NCBI GenBank assembly: GCA_018819105.1
Contig: JAHJQV010000061.1
Span: forward strand, 1-50,685
DNA: 50,685 nucleotides
Reading direction: 5' to 3'
Source of the DNA: Gammaproteobacteria bacterium
Lineage (GTDB): Bacteria > Pseudomonadota > Gammaproteobacteria > Xanthomonadales > Wenzhouxiangellaceae
Position 1 is the stretch's first letter, and each line of letters starts with the position of its first letter. Below the pieces are notes generated by a model. The model had not been told where the DNA came from. It searched no databases and saw only the letters and a program-made list of their open reading frames with translations. Below are positions 42,313 to 49,261 of the stretch, piece by piece. Both the position numbers and the translations under genes were made by a program.

Positions 42313-42981
42313 ATGCTTGCGCGGGTGCCGGAGCCGGAGTTGATGGACAGCCCGGAACAGGTGGCGGCATACGCCGGGGCTGATTTTGCTGCTTCCGACA
42401 ACGCCTTCGTCGAGCGGCTGCTGCAAGCGTTGCAGCCGCTGCCAGATCGCGGCACGCTGATTGATCTTGGCTGTGGTCCTGGTGGGATCACGATCAGCAC
42501 GGCGCGCAGCCTGCCGGGATGGCAGATCACCGCGCTGGATGCCGGTGCCAACATGCTGGCGCGCGCCGGCGAAAACCTGCATCGCCAGCCTGCGGCTGTG
42601 CGCGAGCGCGTCACCCTGCATCAGGCCTGGCTGCCGCAGCATGGCCTGCGGCAGCAGTTTGATGTCATCATCAGCAACAGTCTGCTGCATCATCTGCCGG
42701 ACCCGACCACGCTGTGGCAGACCCTGGTGGCGCTGGGCCGTCGTGGCAGTCTGGTGCAGGTGATGGATCTGCTGCGTCCCGACAGCGAACAGCAATTGCA
42801 GCAGCTGGTGCAGACCCATGCCGGAGACGCTCCGCCAGTGCTGCAGCAGGATTTCAGTCATTCGCTGCGCGCCGCCTACAGCCTGGAAGAGTTGGGCGCG
42901 CAGCTTAAGTCAGCAGGCTTGCAGCATCTGTCGCTGGCACAGATCTCCGATCGCCACATGCAGATCAGCGGTCGCTTGTGA
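42313..42981 (+). CDS. Class I SAM-dependent methyltransferase
   Basis: A 222-residue Rossmann-fold methyltransferase. Motif I is LIDLGCGPGGITI (SAM binding), the motif II acidic residue is in ITALDAGANML, and IISNSLLHHLPDPTTLWQ lies near motif IV. The C-terminal strands are shorter than in UbiE-type enzymes. The N-terminal segment ELMDSPEQVAAYAGADFA resembles methyltransferases that act on small molecules, but the substrate is unknown. It begins 2 bases after the lptM stop and occupies the place where lysA lies in Pseudomonas. Confidence 0.82.
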   Translation: MLARVPEPELMDSPEQVAAYAGADFAASDNAFVERLLQALQPLPDRGTLIDLGCGPGGITISTARSLPGWQITALDAGANMLARAGENLHRQPAAVRERVTLHQAWLPQHGLRQQFDVIISNSLLHHLPDPTTLWQTLVALGRRGSLVQVMDLLRPDSEQQLQQLVQTHAGDAPPVLQQDFSHSLRAAYSLEELGAQLKSAGLQHLSLAQISDRHMQISGRL

Positions 42982-43005
42982 TCAGGTGCCTGTGAGCGCG
43001 CTCCG

Positions 43006-43893
43006 GTGAGCGGGTCCGGGACCAGCCTGCCGTTTGCCAAGCTGCACGGACTTGGCAACGATTTTGTCGTGCTGCAGCAATGCGATCTTACTGCGCCAAT
43101 GGATGCTGTCACCGCACGCGCGCTGGCGGATCGACACACCGGCATCGGTTGCGACCAGTTGCTGCTGCTGCAGGCCAATGAGGCCGCTGCGGACGGCAGC
43201 TGGCAGGTACGGATATTCAATGCCGACGGCTCCAGCGCGCAGCAGTGCATCAACGGCATGCGCGCAGTGGCACTGTGGCTGCAGCGGCAGGGGCTGCTGC
43301 AGACTGTCACCAGCTTGCACCTGCCGACCGTGACAGTGCAGGTCGGCAGTGACCGGCCCGGGCAGTTCTTTGTCGAGCTGCCGATGCCCGAGTTGTGCGG
43401 CGTGTTGCACCCTTGCCGGCATGCCGATCAGGTGTTTGTCCGCGCCTGTGCGGTGAACGTGGGCAATCCACATCTGATCGTGTATTCGGATCAGCCACAG
43501 CAGCATCAGCTGCAGTTGGGGCAGGCCATGGCGGCTGCAGGTGCGGCCTGGCAGCAGCATCCGAGTCTGACTGCGGCATTCCGTTCGCTGGCGGCAGACG
43601 GCTGCAACATCGGCTTCATGCGCATTGCCGAAAAGCCTGAGCAGCGGGTTTCGCTGGCAGTCTGGGAGCGCGGCAGCGGACCCACCCGTGCCTGCGGCAG
43701 CGCTGCCTGTGCCGCAGCCGCGGTGCTGCTGCAGGCGCAGGATTTTTCCCGCATTGAGGTTGAACAAGCCGGCGGTGCGCTTATACTGGAACACAGGCAG
43801 GCAGGCTGCTTGCGGGTGACCGGATCAGCCACGCATGTTTTCAGCGGCCTGCTGGACCGGCACAGTCTGCACACAACAGTGAGTCAGCGATGA
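43006..43893 (+). CDS. dapF: Diaminopimelate epimerase
   Basis: A 295-residue DapF that interconverts LL- and meso-diaminopimelate for lysine and peptidoglycan synthesis, with two catalytic cysteines acting as acid and base. Family stretches are FAKLHGLGNDFVVL, TGIGCDQLLLL, FNADGSSAQQC (Cys81), NVGNPHLIVY, VWERGSGPTRACGSAAC (Cys230). Both cysteines are present. Unusual is CING after Cys81, where nearly all family members have CGNG or CGNA; the glycine normally provides a backbone contact to substrate. The start is GTG 43006 without a strong ribosome-binding site. It is coupled to the DUF484 gene by a 4-base overlap. Confidence 0.9.
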   Translation: MSGSGTSLPFAKLHGLGNDFVVLQQCDLTAPMDAVTARALADRHTGIGCDQLLLLQANEAAADGSWQVRIFNADGSSAQQCINGMRAVALWLQRQGLLQTVTSLHLPTVTVQVGSDRPGQFFVELPMPELCGVLHPCRHADQVFVRACAVNVGNPHLIVYSDQPQQHQLQLGQAMAAAGAAWQQHPSLTAAFRSLAADGCNIGFMRIAEKPEQRVSLAVWERGSGPTRACGSAACAAAAVLLQAQDFSRIEVEQAGGALILEHRQAGCLRVTGSATHVFSGLLDRHSLHTTVSQR

Positions 43894-44645
43894 CCCAAAG
43901 CAAGTCACCATCGACCGGCAGCCAAACCAGGCGTGCCGCCGGCAAACCCGAAGCCGATCCCGGCAGCATGGCCACGCCGGATCAGGTCATCACCTATCTG
44001 CGCATGCATCCCGGTTTTCTCGCCGAACACCCACAGGTGCTGAAGGCTCAGCGGCTGCATGATCAGGAACACGGCAAGGACACGGCCTCGTTGCTGCAGC
44101 GGCAAAACCAACTGCTGCGCGCACAGCTGGATGAGCAGCAGCAACAACTGCAGCAGCTTTCCAGCGCGGCACGCAGCAATGAGCAGTTGCTGAACCGCTG
44201 GCACAGCCTGACCCTGGAGCTGATGACCAGCTGCGACACGGTGGCATTTCTGGATTTGCTGGATGCGCGACTGCGCGCCGATTTTGCTGCCGATTATGTG
44301 GTGTTGCGTCTGCTGGATGCACAAGTCGATGGCAGCGATCTGCAGCAGGCGAAAATGGTGCACGCTGCATCCGGCGAGCATCTGCCGGAATTGCAGCAGA
44401 TGCTGCAAAGCCGCCACGCCTACTGTGGTCGCCTGATTGCCGACAAGCGCGAGGCGGTGTTTGGTGAGGATCGGCCGGCATCGGTCGCGCTGGTGGCGAT
44501 TGAGCAGTTGGGGCTGCTTGCCATCGGCAGCGATGACCCTGATCGTTATGCGCCTGGCATGGGTGGTCTGTTCATTGAATTGCTGGGCAAGACGGTGGCC
44601 TGGCAATTGCAGCGTGATGTCGAAAGCTATCGAAAACGGGCTTAA
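43890..44645 (+). CDS. DUF484 (GAF-like) family protein
   Basis: A 251-residue cytoplasmic protein. It starts with a disordered basic tail, then VITYLRMHPGFLAEHPQVL (the DUF484 signature), a Gln-rich coiled coil (LLQRQNQLLRAQLDEQQQQL) and a GAF-like domain with VALVAIEQLGLLAIGSDDPDRYAPGMGGLFIELLG near the C-terminus. The family has no proven function, but it is almost always found between dapF and xerC in gammaproteobacteria. Here it overlaps dapF by 4 bases and xerC by 29 bases, so all three are translationally linked. Confidence 0.88.
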   Translation: MTQSKSPSTGSQTRRAAGKPEADPGSMATPDQVITYLRMHPGFLAEHPQVLKAQRLHDQEHGKDTASLLQRQNQLLRAQLDEQQQQLQQLSSAARSNEQLLNRWHSLTLELMTSCDTVAFLDLLDARLRADFAADYVVLRLLDAQVDGSDLQQAKMVHAASGEHLPELQQMLQSRHAYCGRLIADKREAVFGEDRPASVALVAIEQLGLLAIGSDDPDRYAPGMGGLFIELLGKTVAWQLQRDVESYRKRA

Positions 44646-45603
44646 GGCAAACGAGCCCGACCACAGCGACGCAGACCGCAGCAGCTGTGTGCCGCTGCTG
44701 CGCGAGTATTTTCAGGGTCTGGGCAATCGGCAGCTTTCGCCGCACACCATTCAGGCTTATCGCCGCGACCTGGCCAAATTTGCCCATCTGCTGCCACAGC
44801 AGCTGCCGTTGCAGGCCGAGCAGCAGCATGACATCGGCATCGCGCATCTGGCACAGCTTAAACGCACACATGTGCGCGCCATGGCTGCCGCCCTGCATCG
44901 CCGTGGTCTGGGCGGTCGCAGCATCGCACGCTGGCTGACTGCAGTGCGCAGCTATTTTCAGTGGCTGCAGCGACACGGTCATGTGCAGGACAACCCGGCC
45001 GCTGGCGTGCGCGCGCCGAAAGCGCCTCGCAAACTACCGGCCACGCTGGGGGTGGATGATGTCCATCGGCTGATGGATCTGCCTGCCGATGAGCCGCTGG
45101 CGGTGCGCGATCGGGCCATGCTGGAACTGTTTTATTCCAGCGGCTTGCGACTGGCAGAGCTGGCAGCACTGCACTGGAGCGAGCTGGATTTTCAAAATGG
45201 CCTGGTGACGGTGACCGGCAAAGGCAACCGTCAGCGCATCCTGCCGGTGGGGCGCATGGCCCTGCAGGCACTGCGTGACTGGCAAAGCCTGCAGCACCGG
45301 CTTTGTGGGGGCTGCACAGCAATCTTCACCGGCCGCAAGGGTCTGCCATTGACCCACCGCGCCATCCAGTATCGCCTGCGTTACTGGTCGCGCCGCCTGG
45401 GCTTGAACGCTCCGCTGCATCCGCACAAACTGCGTCATTCGTTTGCCAGCCATCTGCTGGAATCCAGCGGCGCGCTGCGTTCAGTGCAGGAATTGCTCGG
45501 GCATGCCAACATCAGTACCACACAAATCTATACCCACCTGGATTATCAGCATCTGGCCAAGGTCTACGATGCCGCCCATCCACGGGCGAAGCTGAAGTCC
45601 TGA
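44617..45603 (+). CDS. xerC: Tyrosine recombinase XerC
   Basis: A 328-residue tyrosine recombinase that, with XerD, resolves chromosome dimers at dif. The N-terminal SAM-like core-binding domain has LREYFQGLGNRQLSPHTIQAYRRDL. The catalytic domain has all residues: Arg in YSSGLRLAEL, Lys in TGKGNRQR, HKLRHSF (His-x2-Arg), LGHANISTTQIY (His) and the nucleophile Tyr in IYTHLD. ATG 44617 lies inside the DUF484 reading frame and gives the usual N-terminus; the frame is open further back but antiparallel family evidence stops here. It is the last gene of the lptM-dapF group. Confidence 0.94.
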   Translation: MSKAIENGLKANEPDHSDADRSSCVPLLREYFQGLGNRQLSPHTIQAYRRDLAKFAHLLPQQLPLQAEQQHDIGIAHLAQLKRTHVRAMAAALHRRGLGGRSIARWLTAVRSYFQWLQRHGHVQDNPAAGVRAPKAPRKLPATLGVDDVHRLMDLPADEPLAVRDRAMLELFYSSGLRLAELAALHWSELDFQNGLVTVTGKGNRQRILPVGRMALQALRDWQSLQHRLCGGCTAIFTGRKGLPLTHRAIQYRLRYWSRRLGLNAPLHPHKLRHSFASHLLESSGALRSVQELLGHANISTTQIYTHLDYQHLAKVYDAAHPRAKLKS

Positions 45604-45755
45604 GTCGCATGCGGCGCAGCCAGCGCTGAACCCACACTGCAGGATCACGATCAGGTGCCTGACAAATGCGGCCAGCAGCCGGGTCATTGCCACATGCATG
45701 GCAGTGGGCTTGTTACTATGGTGGATTGAATTATCTGTAAGCCAAGGACAACGCA

Positions 45756-48700
45756 ATGAACAAACTCGGGTTTTACCATTCACATCACATCGCTCGCCAC
45801 GGGCTGCTGCTTGCCATGCTGCTGCTGCTGACATTGCCCTTGCTGGCACAGGAAGACATGTCGGACGGCGATTTCAGCGGATTTACGCTGCGCAACATCG
45901 GTCCGGCGCTGATGTCAGGCAGAATCGCCGATGTGGCCGTTCATCCCGATGATCACAGCGTCTGGTATGTCGCGGTGGGTTCCGGCGGGGTGTGGAAAAC
46001 CGTCAACAGCGGAACTTCCTGGCAGCCGGTGTTCGATGGCCAGACGTCCTATTCCATCGGCACCATCACCCTGGATCCCTCCAATCCGCACACAGTCTGG
46101 GTCGGCACCGGGGAAAACGTGGGTGGTCGCCACGTCGGCTTCGGCGACGGCGTCTATCGCAGCCGTGACGGTGGCGGCAGCTGGGAGAATCTGGGGCTTA
46201 AGGATTCCGAGCACATCAGCAGGATCATCGTCCATCCTGAGGATTCGGATACGGTGTGGGTGGCCGCGCAGGGACCGTTGTGGAGCCAGGGTGGGCAGCG
46301 TGGTCTGTACAAAACCACCGACGGTGGCAGCAGCTGGCAGCGCACGCTGGTTGGCGATGAGGGCGACGATGTCTGGACCGGTGTCACCGATCTGGTGATC
46401 GATCCGCGTAACCCGGACGTGTTGTATGCGGCCACCTGGCAGCGTCACCGCACCGTGGCGGCCTACGTTGGTGGTGGTCCGAACACGGCGCTGTACAAAT
46501 CCACCGACGGCGGCGACAGCTGGGAGAAGTTGAGCAAGGGCTTGCCGCAGGGCAATCTGGGCAAGATCGGTCTGGCCATCTCGCCGCAGAATCCGGATGT
46601 GCTGTATGCCGCCATCGAGCTGAACCGGCGTGAGGGTGGGGTGTGGAAATCCACCGATCGTGGTGCCTCCTGGAGCAAGCAGTCCGACACCGTATCCGGC
46701 GGCACGGGTCCGCACTATTATCAGGAGCTGTATGCCAGCCCGCATGCATTTGACCGCATTTACCTGATGGACGTGCGCGTGCAGGTGTCCGACGATGGCG
46801 GCAAGACCTTCCGGGTACTGAATGAAGAACACAAGCACAGTGATAACCATTCGCTGGCATTCCGTCCGGACGACCCGGACTACCTGCTGATCGGCACCGA
46901 CGGTGGTCTCTACGAGAGCTTCGATCTGGCACAAAGCTGGCGATTTGTCGACAACCTGCCGATCACGCAGTTCTACAAGGTGGCTGTCGATGATGCCGAG
47001 CCGTTCTACACCGTTTATGGCGGTACCCAGGACAACAACACCCAGGGCGGTCCATCGCGCACCGACAACCTGCACGGCATCCGCAATGCCGACTGGTTTG
47101 TCACCCTGTTTGGCGATGGCCATCAACCGGCCACCGAGCCGGGCAACCCCGACATCATGTACTCCGAATGGCAGCAGGGCAACCTGGTGCGAGTGGATCG
47201 AACCAATGGCGAAATCGTCTACATCCAGCCGCAACCGGAGCCCGGTGACCCGGCCGAACGGTTCAACTGGGACGCCCCGATTCTGGTCAGCCCGCATCAG
47301 CCGACGCGTTTGTACTATGCCTCGCAGCGCGTGTGGCGCTCCGACGACCGTGGCGACAGCTGGCGAGCTGTGTCCGGCGATCTGACCCGTGATCAGCAGC
47401 GGGTGGAACTGGATGTCATGGGCCGGCAGTGGAGCTGGGATGCTCCCTGGGACATGTATGCCATGTCCAACTACAACACCATCACCTCGCTGGCGGAGTC
47501 GCCGGTGACCGAGGGCGTGCTGTATGCCGGCACCGATGACGGGCTGCTGCAGGTCTCCGAGGATGGCGGAGACAGCTGGCGCCGCATTGAGGTGGGTAAA
47601 TTGCCGGGGGTGCCTGCCACCGCTTTTGTCAATGACATCAAGGCCGATCTGTTTTCTGCCGACACCGTTTATGTGGCGCTGGACAATCACAAGCACGGTG
47701 ATTTCAAGCCCTATCTGCTGAAGAGCACCGACCGCGGTCGCAGCTGGAAGTCCATCAGCAGCAACCTGCCCGAGCGTCATCTGGTATGGCGGCTGGTGCA
47801 GGATCACGTCAAGCCGGAGCTGATGTTTGTGGGCACCGAGTTCGGTATATTCTTCACCCTGGATGGTGGCGATAAGTGGCTCAAGCTGACCGGCAATGCC
47901 CCCACCATCTCGTTTCGGGATCTGGCCATTCAGCGCCGTGAGAACGATCTGATTGGTGCATCCTTCGGCCGTGGTTTCTGGATCCTCGACGATTACAGCC
48001 CGCTGCGCGAAGTCAGCAGCGAGTTACTGGCGAAAGAAGCGGCTCTGCTTAACACCCGTGACGCGCTGTGGTACTTCCAGCGTGGAGTGCTCGGCTTCGG
48101 TGAAAAGGCTTCCATGGGCGAGGCCTACTACACCGCCCCCAACCCCGAGTTCGGCGCTGTCTTCACCTACCATCTGGCAGACGGTTACAAAACCGCAGAG
48201 GCGCAGCGCCAGGAACGCGAAAAGCCCTTGATCAAGGAGCGTGAGGATGTGCCGTTTCCCGGTTTTGACGCGGTTGAGGCCGAGGCCAGACAACCGCAGC
48301 CGGCCATCGTTTTGACTGTGCGTGACAGCGATGGCAATGTGGTGCGCCGACTGGAAGGCCCAAGCAGCGCAGGCTTTCACCGCGTGGCCTGGGATCTGCG
48401 TTTCCCGGCCACCGCAGCCATTGGTGCCCAGGGCGGCTTTGGCGGTGAACCGCAGGGACACATGGTGATGCCGGGTAACTACACAGTCGAGCTGGCCAAG
48501 CGCATTGATGGCCAACTGACAACACTGGCTGAACCTCGCAGCTTTGCCGTCAAGCGCATCAATGCAGGTGCCTTGCAGGGTGCGGAACTGGCGGACACGG
48601 TGGCATTCTGGGAGCAGTTGGCAGACCTGCAGCGGGCCACCACTGCGGCCAGCCAGGTGATTGCCGAAGCGCGCGGCAAGATCGACAACATGCGCACCGC

Positions 48701-49058
48701 CCTGCAGCGTTCGCTGGTCGATGGCGGTGAACTTGATGCCGAACTGTATGCGCTGGATCAGCAGCTTTACAGCATCGCCGAGCAGTTCCAGGGCAAGGCG
48801 GAACTGGAGCCGGTCGGACAGCCACAGCCGCACACCATTGGCACGCGCATTTTTGTTGCCAGCATGGGCACGATGCGCTCCAGTTACGGTCCCACGCCAA
48901 CCCACCGGCGCAGTCTGGAAATCGCCAGCAATGAGTTTGACGATGTACGGGCGCGACTGAACCAGCTGATCGAGCAACGCCTGCCAGCACTGCAGCAGCG
49001 CCTGCTGGATGCCGGTGCGCCATGGATGCCAGGGAACCCGGTCCCACAGGGCGACTGA
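45756..49058 (+). CDS. Exported BNR/VPS10-like beta-propeller protein, second paralog
   Basis: A 1100-residue protein with signal peptide (HGLLLAMLLLLTLPLLAQ). It has many Asp-box repeats: RSRDGGGSW, KTTDGGSSW, KSTDGGDSW, KSTDRGASW, RSDDRGDSW, VSEDGGDSW, KSTDRGRSW, TLDGGDKW. Characteristic late segments are GASFGRGFWILDDYSPLR, a beta domain with VAWDLRFP...MPGNYTVEL and a helical C-terminus. The closely related layout in the protein at 275-3466 (FTLRNIGPALMSGRIADVAVHP here, LQWRNIGPVNMGGRVADVEG there) shows common descent. AAGGA precedes the ATG. Some homologs are labelled glycosyl hydrolase or sialidase-like, but the Arg triad of sialidases is not apparent. The location is periplasmic or extracellular. 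Confidence 0.87.
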   Translation: MNKLGFYHSHHIARHGLLLAMLLLLTLPLLAQEDMSDGDFSGFTLRNIGPALMSGRIADVAVHPDDHSVWYVAVGSGGVWKTVNSGTSWQPVFDGQTSYSIGTITLDPSNPHTVWVGTGENVGGRHVGFGDGVYRSRDGGGSWENLGLKDSEHISRIIVHPEDSDTVWVAAQGPLWSQGGQRGLYKTTDGGSSWQRTLVGDEGDDVWTGVTDLVIDPRNPDVLYAATWQRHRTVAAYVGGGPNTALYKSTDGGDSWEKLSKGLPQGNLGKIGLAISPQNPDVLYAAIELNRREGGVWKSTDRGASWSKQSDTVSGGTGPHYYQELYASPHAFDRIYLMDVRVQVSDDGGKTFRVLNEEHKHSDNHSLAFRPDDPDYLLIGTDGGLYESFDLAQSWRFVDNLPITQFYKVAVDDAEPFYTVYGGTQDNNTQGGPSRTDNLHGIRNADWFVTLFGDGHQPATEPGNPDIMYSEWQQGNLVRVDRTNGEIVYIQPQPEPGDPAERFNWDAPILVSPHQPTRLYYASQRVWRSDDRGDSWRAVSGDLTRDQQRVELDVMGRQWSWDAPWDMYAMSNYNTITSLAESPVTEGVLYAGTDDGLLQVSEDGGDSWRRIEVGKLPGVPATAFVNDIKADLFSADTVYVALDNHKHGDFKPYLLKSTDRGRSWKSISSNLPERHLVWRLVQDHVKPELMFVGTEFGIFFTLDGGDKWLKLTGNAPTISFRDLAIQRRENDLIGASFGRGFWILDDYSPLREVSSELLAKEAALLNTRDALWYFQRGVLGFGEKASMGEAYYTAPNPEFGAVFTYHLADGYKTAEAQRQEREKPLIKEREDVPFPGFDAVEAEARQPQPAIVLTVRDSDGNVVRRLEGPSSAGFHRVAWDLRFPATAAIGAQGGFGGEPQGHMVMPGNYTVELAKRIDGQLTTLAEPRSFAVKRINAGALQGAELADTVAFWEQLADLQRATTAASQVIAEARGKIDNMRTALQRSLVDGGELDAELYALDQQLYSIAEQFQGKAELEPVGQPQPHTIGTRIFVASMGTMRSSYGPTPTHRRSLEIASNEFDDVRARLNQLIEQRLPALQQRLLDAGAPWMPGNPVPQGD

Positions 49059-49074
49059 TTGCAGGCTGGAAACT

Positions 49075-49108
49075 AAAAAAGCCGCAGTCTCTGACTGCGG
49101 CTTTTTTT
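49075..49108 (+). terminator. Rho-independent terminator after the second BNR gene
   Basis: Six As, the perfect stem GCCGCAGTC/GACTGCGGC with a TCT loop, then seven Ts. It is 16 bases after the BNR stop codon. Confidence 0.95.
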
Positions 49109-49158
49109 ACCTTTGCTGGCTGCGTGCAGCCTGTCGTAAAGATTATTTTTCGTAAGCG

Positions 49159-49184
49159 GGAATAAAATTTTATCCCATGCGTTA
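49159..49184 (+). promoter_or_regulatory. Putative ECF-type promoter for the Asp-rich protein gene
   Basis: GGAAT (49159-49163) and CGTTA (49180-49184) are separated by 16 bases, the arrangement typical of ECF sigma-factor promoters (GGAAC/T-N16-CGTN-like). The same region holds a near-palindrome GGGAATAAAATTTTATCCC (49158-49176). The start codon is 78 bases further on. Recognition by the ECF factor encoded at 19300 is only a possibility. Confidence 0.35.
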
Positions 49185-49261
49185 TCCCTGTGTCCGGCAA
49201 GTTTAACCGGCACGGATGTTTAGCAACCCATCAGGGATGACTTTCTAACAGGAGAACGACG

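Noticed and set aside
45915-47807. 630-codon minus-strand ORF opposite the second BNR gene
   Set aside because: It mirrors the regular Asp-box codons of the sense gene. It has no family features, and the sense protein is unambiguous.
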